DNA from: an uncultured Oscillospiraceae bacterium
GTDB taxonomy: Bacteria > Bacillota > Clostridia > Oscillospirales > Ruminococcaceae
Assembly (NCBI GenBank): GCA_958403605.1
Contig: CATXYA010000017.1
Coordinates: 1-11,214 of the forward strand
Length of the DNA stretch: 11,214 nucleotides
Direction: 5' to 3'
Part shown: piece by piece, positions 6,046 to 11,214 of the stretch
Layout of the letters: each line of letters begins with the position of its first letter
How positions within the stretch are numbered: the stretch's first letter is position 1
Translations under genes and position numbers: made by a program
Notes under the pieces: model-generated
Seen by the model: the letters and a program-made list of their open reading frames with translations, nothing else
Told to the model about the DNA's origin: nothing
Databases searched by the model: none

Positions 6046-6495
6046 ATGGAAAACGTTTTTTTTAAAATCGCAAGTGTTTTTCTTGCTTCTTGCCTGCTTG
6101 TTTTTGGAGGTACAGGCTGCAATCAAAGAATAAGTGACGCCAATTCTTCTTCTGAAACTTCTACAGAGTTTATCCATGAAGTTCCGACTTCTCAAACGGA
6201 AGAGAACGTTCATGTTCAACTTGTGCTTCCCGATTCTATTTGTTTGGAGAAACCGGGGTCTACTTATCAGCTATCACCTATTATTGAACCTGACCTGCCC
6301 TGTTCTTTTGAGTTTTCTTGCTCTATCGCCGATGAACTTATTTCAATTGATGAACATGGCCTGATCACCTATGATTCTGAACTGAGTGGAACAGTGGAAG
6401 TTTATGTAAAGGGAACACTGGAAGATGGAAAGATCCTTAACGGGGAGGTACCCGTTCTGTGTGGGAATCTGATTGCAAAAAATTCCGAGTCATAA
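6046..6495 (+). CDS. Small lipoprotein with bacterial Ig-like domain
   Basis: 149 residues. The N-terminus has a hydrophobic signal (FFKIASVFLASCLLVFGG) ending in GTGC with Cys25, a probable lipobox, though Gly at -3 is unusual. A Ser/Thr/Glu-rich linker follows at about 26-50. Residues about 50-140 resemble a BIG2-type Ig-like domain: the run ISIDEHGLITYDSELSGTVEVYVKG fits the pattern of a value, 'xGxIT', then 'SGTVxVxVxG' strands. Such domains mediate surface adhesion or structural contacts; the partner is unknown. Start: ATG 6046 with AGGTGG at 6035-6040; a GTG at 6037 in the same frame is less likely because it overlaps that ribosome site. It lies 20 bases after the stranded tail and 15 bases before the next gene, so it is probably co-transcribed with the two secreted paralogs. 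Confidence 0.75.
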   Translation: MENVFFKIASVFLASCLLVFGGTGCNQRISDANSSSETSTEFIHEVPTSQTEENVHVQLVLPDSICLEKPGSTYQLSPIIEPDLPCSFEFSCSIADELISIDEHGLITYDSELSGTVEVYVKGTLEDGKILNGEVPVLCGNLIAKNSES

Positions 6496-6510
6496 AGGAA
6501 GGGGAAAATA

Positions 6511-6882
6511 ATGAAAAAAGCAATTTCTTTTTTAATTGTCTTGGTTTTTCTTTTCAGCTTTGGAGCAGTTGGTAGTTTTGCGGAATCACCTGAGGGAAGA
6601 AATTTAACATCAAGTGTAAATTTGTTAGAGGACGAAAAGGGGATTTCTCCCCGATGGGTGTATCAATTTGAGTATACAAAGTATCTTAGTGCTACAAGTG
6701 CCAATATGTTGCCCCTCGAAATTTATGTTACGGTTCCTTCTGGATATTATAATGCAGATGGAACCCCAATTATGGCACATGGTACGCTACCTTGCGTAGG
6801 GATTGCGTCTGGTTTCCCTTCTCCTGGTATGTATCAAGGAACATATCGAGGGATTGTAACTGCATATCTCAATGATTATTAA
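6511..6882 (+). CDS. Small secreted protein, intact paralog of the 5627 gene product
   Basis: 123 residues. Signal peptide at 1-24 (MKKAISFLIVLVFLFSFGAVGSFA, probable cut before E25). The mature part has an acidic lead (LLEDEKGIS at 38-46), then a Y/F-rich, probably beta-strand region, AHGTL at 89-93, and the end YQGTYRGIVTAYLNDY. Order and motifs match the protein at 5627. The acidic lead before KGIS may be a pro-segment removed outside the cell, but this is inference. AAGGAAGGGG precedes ATG 6511. No family I can name; it looks like one of the many uncharacterised short exported proteins of Clostridia. It is closed by the strong hairpin at 6887-6934. Confidence 0.75.
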   Translation: MKKAISFLIVLVFLFSFGAVGSFAESPEGRNLTSSVNLLEDEKGISPRWVYQFEYTKYLSATSANMLPLEIYVTVPSGYYNADGTPIMAHGTLPCVGIASGFPSPGMYQGTYRGIVTAYLNDY

Positions 6883-6886
6883 AAAT

Positions 6887-6934
6887 AAAAAGCCGGCGGC
6901 CTTGGAGGAATCTCCCAAAGGCCGCCGGCTTTTT
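6887..6934. terminator. Strong bidirectional terminator between the island and the LysR gene
   Basis: Left arm 6887-6903 (AAAAAGCCGGCGGCCTT) pairs over 17 bp with right arm 6918-6934. A small inner stem (6904-6907 with 6912-6915) closes the top. A on the left and T on the right flank the G-C core, so it can work in both directions, which suits convergent genes. Confidence 0.92.
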
Positions 6935-6954
6935 GGCGCGTAGTTCACCAAAGT

Positions 6955-7869
6955 CTATTTTTGACGCACCAGCTCGCTGATCTCGGCGCGCACGAAATCC
7001 AGGAAGGTGGAGGCGGGCTCGCTCATTTTGCCCTTCCACACCGCCGCGTCGCGGTACAGTGTGCCCGAGCGGCAGGGCCGCTGCACCAGTCCCTGGCGGG
7101 CCAGCACGGCGGCGGGCATGGGGCTGACCCACATATAGCTGCCCGCCACGCTGCGCAGCACGTCGAACTGTCCGGCGCGGTCATAGACCGCGATCTCTCC
7201 GCCCGCCGCCGTCTGCGGCGCGCTGTCGGCCCCGTCCTGCGGGCCCATGGGGGCAAAGTCCCCGTGCACCAGGCGGGGATAGGCCGCCAGCCGGGAGAAG
7301 GGGATCTCCTCCAAATGCGCCAGGGGATGCGCCTCGTGCATCAGCAGGGCCATGCTGAACTCCCACAGCGGCGCCTGGTGCAGGCCGTGGCCCAACACGG
7401 TGCTTTCAAAATAGGCGGCGTCGCGCCGCTCGTAGCGCACGATGCCCAGCTCCGCCTCCTCCAGGGAGACGGCCTCCAGGGTGGCGGCGGTGTTCGTCTC
7501 GCGGTAGCGCAGGTGCATGGGCGCGGCGGCATAGCGTTTGGCCCAGCGGCTGAACGCGTCCGCGATATAGCTGGCGCGGGGCACGCAGGCGGAAAAGCGC
7601 AGCTCGCCGTCCTCCTGGGGATGGTACATGGCCGTCAGGCTGTCCATCTGCTCCAGGATGGTGCGGGCGTAGATCAAAAATTCCGCGCCCACCGACGTGG
7701 GCTCCACGCCGCGGGCCGTGCGGCGGAACAGCGGCCGCCCGATCTCGTTTTCCAGCTCCCGCAGGCTTTTGGAGAGGTTGGGCTGGCCCATATACAGCCG
7801 CCCCGCGGCCTTGTTGATGGAGCCGCACTCCGCCACCGTGACGGCGTACCGCAGCTGCTGAAGGTCCAT
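6955..7869 (-). CDS. LysR-type transcriptional regulator
   Basis: 304 residues, the normal LysR length. The N-terminal winged helix-turn-helix (about 1-60) shows the family pattern CGSINKAAGRLYMGQPNLSK, then LRELENEIGRPLFRR and TSVGAEFL. A linker helix and a periplasmic-binding-like effector domain (about 88-295) follow. Start: ATG 7869-7867, because GAGG lies 8 bases upstream; a GTG three codons earlier overlaps that site. It is divergent from the alcohol dehydrogenase gene and shares with it a perfect palindrome in the promoter region, so it likely controls that gene and itself. The effector cannot be read from sequence; an aldehyde, alcohol or other redox metabolite would fit the context. 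Stop TAG at 6957-6955. Confidence 0.93.
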   Translation of the reverse strand: MDLQQLRYAVTVAECGSINKAAGRLYMGQPNLSKSLRELENEIGRPLFRRTARGVEPTSVGAEFLIYARTILEQMDSLTAMYHPQEDGELRFSACVPRASYIADAFSRWAKRYAAAPMHLRYRETNTAATLEAVSLEEAELGIVRYERRDAAYFESTVLGHGLHQAPLWEFSMALLMHEAHPLAHLEEIPFSRLAAYPRLVHGDFAPMGPQDGADSAPQTAAGGEIAVYDRAGQFDVLRSVAGSYMWVSPMPAAVLARQGLVQRPCRSGTLYRDAAVWKGKMSEPASTFLDFVRAEISELVRQK

Positions 7870-7922
7870 TTCACACACCTCACAACAATTAGTTATGCTT
7901 TTTTGAGATAACTCTTATTCTT

Positions 7923-7950
7923 ATTATACAGTTTACAAACGAAAAGTAAA
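7923..7950 (-). promoter_or_regulatory. Promoter of the LysR gene
   Basis: On the minus strand, TTTACT (7950-7945), 16 bases, then perfect TATAAT (7928-7923). The -35 box lies inside the right half of the palindrome 7929-7953. Confidence 0.6.
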
Positions 7951-7953
7951 CTG
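7929..7953. promoter_or_regulatory. Palindromic operator shared by the LysR and alcohol dehydrogenase genes
   Basis: CAGTTTAC (7929-7936), 9 bases, GTAAACTG (7946-7953): a perfect 8-bp inverted repeat. It does not give a symmetric T-N11-A, the usual LysR core, although LysR sites vary. Both divergent promoters overlap it. Confidence 0.6.
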
Positions 7954-7960
7954 ATAAAAT
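7932..7960 (+). promoter_or_regulatory. Promoter of the alcohol dehydrogenase gene
   Basis: TTTACA (7932-7937), 17 bases, TAAAAT (7955-7960). The -35 box lies inside the left half of the palindrome. The leader to ATG 8058 is about 90 bases and holds a 7-bp hairpin (TTTTCCG 8002-8008 with CGGAAAA 8015-8021) without a T run, so it is not a terminator. Confidence 0.6.
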
Positions 7961-8057
7961 TTTAACGAAGGACAGAAAGAGACAATTTTCTGCCCTTGAA
8001 TTTTTCCGAAAAGCCGGAAAATGTACCGGTGTCATATTTTTGGGAGGTATTTATACA

Positions 8058-9269
8058 ATGGGTCGTTTTACTTTACCGCGTGATCTGTATCATGGCAAGG
8101 GCTCTTTGGAGGAGCTGAAAAACCTGACCGGCAAAAAAGCGATGGTCGTTGTGGGCGGCGGCAGCCTGAAGCGTTTCGGCTTCCTGGACCGCGTCGTCAG
8201 CTACTTAAAAGAAGCGGGCATGGAAGTGGAGCTGTTTGAAGGCGTGGAGCCCGATCCTTCCGTGACCACCGTCATGAAGGGCGCCGAGGCCATGCGCAAA
8301 TTTGAGCCGGATTGGATCGTCGCCATGGGCGGCGGCAGCCCCATCGACGCGGCCAAAGCCATGTGGGCGTTCTACGAGTACCCGGAAGTGACCTTCGAGC
8401 AGCTGTGCGTGCCCTTCGGCTTCCCCACGCTGCGCACGAAAGCGCACTTCTGCGCCATCCCCTCCACCTCCGGCACGGCAACCGAGGTCACCGCGTTCGC
8501 AGTTATCACCGATTATGACAAGGGCATCAAATATCCCTTGGCCGACTTCAACATCACCCCGGACGTGGCCATTGTCGACCCCGAGCTGGCAGAGAAAATG
8601 CCCCCGAAGCTGACGGCCCACACCGGCATGGACGCCATGACCCACGCCATCGAGGCCTATGTGTCCACCCTGCACTGCAACTACACCGATCCGCTGGCCC
8701 TGCATGCCATCAAGATGATCCACGACGATCTGAAGAAATCCTACGACGGCGACATGGAAGCCCGCGACCGCATGCATGACGCCCAGTGCCTGGCCGGCAT
8801 GGCGTTCTCCAACGCGCTGCTGGGCATCGTGCACTCCATGGCCCACAAGACCGGCGCGGCCTTCTCCGGCGGCCACATCATCCACGGCGCGGCCAACGCG
8901 ATGTACCTGCCGAAGGTCATCAAGTTCAACGCCAAAAACCCCGAGGCGGCCGAGCGCTATGCCGAGATCGCCCGCTTCATCAATTTGCCGGGCAATACCA
9001 CCGAGGAGCTGGTGGACGCGCTGATCGCCGAGCTGCGCAGCATGAACCAGCAGCTCAACATCCCCCTGTCCATCCAGAACTACGGCGAGGCCGGCGTGAT
9101 CGCCGACAAGAGCATCATCGACGAAGCCGAGTACAAAGAGAAGCTGTCCAGTGTGGCGGAACTGGCCATCGGGGATGCCTGCACGGGTTCCAACCCCCGT
9201 CAGCCCAGCCAGGAAGAGATGGAGAAATTGCTGCTTGCCGTGTACTACGACAAAGACATCGATTTCTAA
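8058..9269 (+). CDS. Iron-containing (group III) alcohol dehydrogenase
   Basis: 403 residues. Reversible NAD(P)-dependent oxidation of an alcohol to an aldehyde, in the cytoplasm. Nucleotide-binding motif GGGSPIDAAK at 91-100; the second family motif PSTSGTATEVTAFAVIT at 135-151. The predicted metal ligands Asp192, His196, His259 and His273 have exactly the spacing known for FucO (196/200/263/277), so the site is complete. Closest by eye to butanol or propanediol-type dehydrogenases, but substrate and cofactor choice cannot be settled here. Start: ATG 8058, with GGGAGG at 8042-8047; an earlier in-frame ATG at 8040 overlaps that site. It is divergent from the LysR gene, which likely controls it, and upstream of nfnAB on the same strand, past a large hairpin. 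In fermentation it would dispose of reducing power as alcohol or draw it in. Confidence 0.93.
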   Translation: MGRFTLPRDLYHGKGSLEELKNLTGKKAMVVVGGGSLKRFGFLDRVVSYLKEAGMEVELFEGVEPDPSVTTVMKGAEAMRKFEPDWIVAMGGGSPIDAAKAMWAFYEYPEVTFEQLCVPFGFPTLRTKAHFCAIPSTSGTATEVTAFAVITDYDKGIKYPLADFNITPDVAIVDPELAEKMPPKLTAHTGMDAMTHAIEAYVSTLHCNYTDPLALHAIKMIHDDLKKSYDGDMEARDRMHDAQCLAGMAFSNALLGIVHSMAHKTGAAFSGGHIIHGAANAMYLPKVIKFNAKNPEAAERYAEIARFINLPGNTTEELVDALIAELRSMNQQLNIPLSIQNYGEAGVIADKSIIDEAEYKEKLSSVAELAIGDACTGSNPRQPSQEEMEKLLLAVYYDKDIDF

Positions 9270-9290
9270 ATCCACACTAGCCGTTTGAGA

Positions 9291-9367
9291 GCGAAGCTAC
9301 CTACAAGCAGTCTTTCGCGGGCCATGTGCCCGCGGGAGGCTGCTTCTCGTGCAGTTTCGCTTTTTTT
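9291..9367 (+). terminator. Long hairpin with T run between the alcohol dehydrogenase and nfnA
   Basis: An inner stem of 18 pairs, including four G-U pairs, joins 9305-9322 to 9328-9345 around the 5-base loop CATGT. An outer stem joins GCGAAGCT (9291-9298) to AGTTTCGC (9353-9360) with one wobble, and seven T follow at 9361-9367. This is a terminator form, but the stem is much longer than usual and nfnA begins only 24 bases after the T run with no clear promoter between, so it may act as a partial terminator or attenuator. Confidence 0.75.
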
Positions 9368-9390
9368 GAAAATAGTAACGGAGGAAGAGT

Positions 9391-10233
9391 ATGTTCAAGA
9401 TTTTGGAGAAACAGGCGCTGAACCCGACGGTGACAAAAATGGTCATCGAGGCGCCGCTGGTAGCGAAGAAAGCAGAACCGGGCCAGTTCATCATTTACCG
9501 TGCGTCCGAGGACGGTGAGCGCGTCCCCTTGACCATTGCGGACTATGACCGCGAGCAGGGCACCATCACCATCATTTTCCAGATCGTCGGCGCCTCCACC
9601 ATGGAGCTGAACGCCCTGAATGTGGGCGACCAGCTGGTGGACTTCGTGGGCCCCCTGGGCACCCCCAGCCATCTGGACGGCCTGAAAAAAGTGGCCGTCG
9701 TGGGCGGCGGCGTGGGCTGTGCCATCGCGTACCCCACCGCCAAAAAGCTGCATGAGCTGGGTGCCGAGGTGCACTCCATCATCGGCTTCCGCAATAAGGA
9801 CCTGGTGATCCTGGAGCAGGAGTTCGAGGCTGTGTCCAACAAGGTGGCCAAAATGTCCGACGACGGCACTTGGGGCGAAAAGGGCCTTGTCACCAACGCG
9901 CTGGAGCAGCTGATCCTGGCGGGCAACCAGTATGACGAGGTCATCGCCATCGGCCCGCTGGTGATGATGAAGTTTGTCTGCCAGCTCACCAAAAAGTACA
10001 ATCTCAAAACCACCGTTTCCATGAACCCCATCATGATCGACGGCACGGGCATGTGCGGCGGCTGCCGCCTCACCGTGGGCGGCCAGACCAAGTTTGCCTG
10101 CGTGGACGGCCCCGACTTTGACGGCCATGAGGTGGATTTCGACGAGGCGATGCACCGCGGCGGCATGTACCGCGACTTTGAGGCGCATGCCCGGGAAGCC
10201 ACGTGCAACCTGCTGAACAAGGAGGTCAAGTAA
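9391..10233 (+). CDS. nfnA: NfnA: ferredoxin-NADP+ reductase subunit alpha (small subunit of NfnAB)
   Basis: 280 residues, matching the family size. Small subunit of NADH-dependent reduced ferredoxin:NADP+ oxidoreductase, a soluble flavin-based electron-bifurcating complex. Residues 1-95 form the FAD-binding beta barrel with ERVPLTIAD at 43-51; GGGVGCAIAYP at 105-115 is the dinucleotide-binding loop. DGTGMCGGCR at 217-226 with Cys222, Cys225 and Cys237 carries the [2Fe-2S] cluster; known NfnA uses an Asp as fourth ligand and Asp217 is the likely one. FACVDGPDFDGHEVDFDE is also typical. GGAGGAAGAG precedes ATG 9391. The next gene, 2 bases on, is the partner subunit. Dihydroorotate dehydrogenase PyrK is related, but the NfnB neighbour decides the call. 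Older annotations use SudB or 'sulfide/dihydroorotate dehydrogenase-like FAD/NAD-binding protein'. Confidence 0.92.
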   Translation: MFKILEKQALNPTVTKMVIEAPLVAKKAEPGQFIIYRASEDGERVPLTIADYDREQGTITIIFQIVGASTMELNALNVGDQLVDFVGPLGTPSHLDGLKKVAVVGGGVGCAIAYPTAKKLHELGAEVHSIIGFRNKDLVILEQEFEAVSNKVAKMSDDGTWGEKGLVTNALEQLILAGNQYDEVIAIGPLVMMKFVCQLTKKYNLKTTVSMNPIMIDGTGMCGGCRLTVGGQTKFACVDGPDFDGHEVDFDEAMHRGGMYRDFEAHAREATCNLLNKEVK

Positions 10234-10235
10234 TC

Positions 10236-11214
10236 ATGCCTAACATGGATCCGAAAAAATGTCCCATGCCCGTACAGGACCCCAATGTCCGCAACAAAAA
10301 CTTCTACGAGGTGGCCCTGGGCTATACTTATGAGATGGCGGTGAACGAGGCCAAGCGCTGCCTGCACTGCAAAACCAAGCCCTGTGTGTCCGGCTGCCCG
10401 GTGGGCATCGATATCCCCGGCTTTATCTCCAAAGTGGCGGAAGAGGATATGGAGGGCGCCTACCAGGTGCTGTCCGCTTCCTCCGCGCTGCCCGCCGTGT
10501 GCGGCCGCGTCTGCCCCCAGGAGAACCAGTGCGAGGGCAAATGCGTGCGCGGCATCAAGGCCGAGAGCGTGGGCATCGGCCGTTTGGAGCGCTTCGTGGC
10601 CGATTGGCACCGCGAGCACAACACCGAAAAACCGCAGATGCCCGCCGCCAACGGCCACAAGGTGGCTGTCATCGGCTCCGGCCCCAGCGGCCTGACCGCC
10701 GCCGGCGATCTGGCGAAGCTGGGCTACAAGGTCTCGATCTATGAGGCGCTGCACACGCCCGGTGGCGTGCTGGTGTACGGCATCCCCGAGTTCCGTCTGC
10801 CCAAAGAGATCGTCCGCAAGGAGATCGACGGCCTGCGGGAGATCGGCGTGGACGTGGAGACCGACGTGGTCATCGGCAAGACCATCACCATCGACGAGCT
10901 GTTCGAAATGGGCAACGAGGCCGTGTTCATCGGCTCCGGCGCCGGTCTGCCCCGCTTTATGGGCATCCCCGGTGAAAGCCTGAACGGCGTGTACTCCGCC
11001 AACGAGTTCCTCACCCGCATCAACCTGATGAAGGCGTATCTGCCCGGTTCCAAGACCCCCATTCAGCAATCCAAAAACGTGGCTATCGTCGGCGGCGGCA
11101 ACGTCGCCATGGACGCCGCGCGCTGCGCCAAACGCCTGGGCGCCGAGAACGTGTACATCGTGTACCGCCGCAGCATGGACGAGCTGCCCGCCCGAAAAGA
11201 AGAGGTGGAGCACG
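10236..11214 (+). CDS. nfnB: NfnB: NADPH-dependent glutamate synthase small-chain homolog, 3' end outside window
   Basis: 326 codons are present and the frame runs off the window end; the family is about 465 residues. The large, bifurcating subunit of NfnAB holds two [4Fe-4S] clusters and the FAD where electrons split between NADPH and ferredoxin. Seen: the Cys-rich N-terminal domain with CLHCKTKPCVSGCP at 42-55 and further Cys at 89, 93, 99 and 103; the FAD motif VIGSGPSGL at 145-153 with GGVLVYGIPEFRLP at 176-189; and the NADPH-site motif GGGNVAMDAAR at 286-296. Start: ATG 10236, with GGAGGT at 10221-10226, two bases after the nfnA stop. Glutamate synthase beta chain (GltD) has the same fold, but pairing with nfnA and the lack of a large GltB gene here favour NfnB. 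No frame break is seen in the part present. Confidence 0.92.
   Translation, partial: MPNMDPKKCPMPVQDPNVRNKNFYEVALGYTYEMAVNEAKRCLHCKTKPCVSGCPVGIDIPGFISKVAEEDMEGAYQVLSASSALPAVCGRVCPQENQCEGKCVRGIKAESVGIGRLERFVADWHREHNTEKPQMPAANGHKVAVIGSGPSGLTAAGDLAKLGYKVSIYEALHTPGGVLVYGIPEFRLPKEIVRKEIDGLREIGVDVETDVVIGKTITIDELFEMGNEAVFIGSGAGLPRFMGIPGESLNGVYSANEFLTRINLMKAYLPGSKTPIQQSKNVAIVGGGNVAMDAARCAKRLGAENVYIVYRRSMDELPARKEEVEH

Larger units (their letters stand above)
5464..6886. other. AT-rich island of small exported-protein genes
   Basis: Between the terminators at 5413-5463 and 6887-6934 the base composition drops sharply: A/T-rich third positions, codons such as AAA, AAT, TTA and ATA, and poly-T runs, against G/C-ending codons on both sides. 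It holds three small genes, all with N-terminal export signals and all on the plus strand. No integrase, transposase, tRNA edge or target-site duplication was seen, so a mobile origin is inferred from composition and content only. Confidence 0.65.

Noticed and set aside
5464..6886. Insertion sequence or prophage fragment
   Set aside because: No transposase, integrase, terminal inverted repeats or target duplication found; only base composition suggests transfer.
6961..7911. 316-codon plus-strand frame opposite the LysR gene
   Set aside because: Shadow frame; the LysR domains on the other strand are unambiguous.
8205..9275. 356-codon minus-strand frame opposite the alcohol dehydrogenase
   Set aside because: Shadow of a fully supported gene; composition is biased (Gly, His, Val) and there is no ribosome site.
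9543..11213. 556-codon open frame on the minus strand
   Set aside because: It is antisense to nfnA and nfnB, has His/Ala/Gly-rich low-complexity translation typical of GC-rich shadows, and shows no domain.
1..11214. CRISPR array, tRNA or rRNA genes
   Set aside because: No regularly spaced direct repeats, cloverleaf or conserved rRNA stretches were seen on either strand.

Overview
The window looks like the chromosome of a GC-rich, low-oxygen Firmicute, most likely a gut member of the class Clostridia (Oscillospiraceae-like). Reasons: strong AGGAGG-type ribosome sites on nearly every gene, high G+C third positions, an NfnAB-type bifurcating transhydrogenase beside an iron-dependent alcohol dehydrogenase, and an ECF sigma factor with a zinc-finger anti-sigma partner. 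This placement is inference, because no rRNA or marker gene is present.

Layout, left to right. (1) 2-760: the C-terminal part of an O-acetylhomoserine sulfhydrylase (MetY type), closed by a strong terminator. (2) 839-1861, minus strand: a membrane-anchored RHS/YD-like repeat protein with an exact 26-residue period. (3) 1885-2066: divergent promoters. The rightward promoter is near-consensus and runs almost at once into a terminator hairpin inside a possible 33-codon leader ORF that overlaps the next start by ATGA. (4) 2067-3299: an MFS transporter, possibly an efflux pump controlled by that leader. (5) 3408-5403: a three-gene ECF sigma / membrane anti-sigma / YfjL-like membrane protein operon with two ATGA overlaps and a candidate autoregulated ECF promoter. 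(6) About 5464-6886: a visibly AT-rich island with three small exported proteins: two distant paralogs flanking a lipoprotein with an Ig-like domain. The first paralog is cut short by an in-frame TGA, after which 15 recognisable codons continue. (7) 6955-7869, minus strand: a LysR regulator, divergent from (8) an iron-containing alcohol dehydrogenase at 8058-9269; their promoters interlock over one perfect palindrome. (9) 9291-9367: a very long hairpin with a T run, then (10) nfnA (9391-10233) and the start of nfnB (10236 to the window end).

The right third reads as a redox module: a LysR-controlled alcohol dehydrogenase that consumes or produces NAD(P)H, beside the NfnAB complex that balances NADH, NADPH and ferredoxin. 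The middle is an envelope-stress-type signalling cassette followed by a probably acquired island of secreted small proteins. No tRNA, rRNA, CRISPR array, insertion sequence or integrase was found. The most unusual material is the paralog island with its in-frame stop (5504-6886) and the attenuator-like leader of the transporter (1927-2070).
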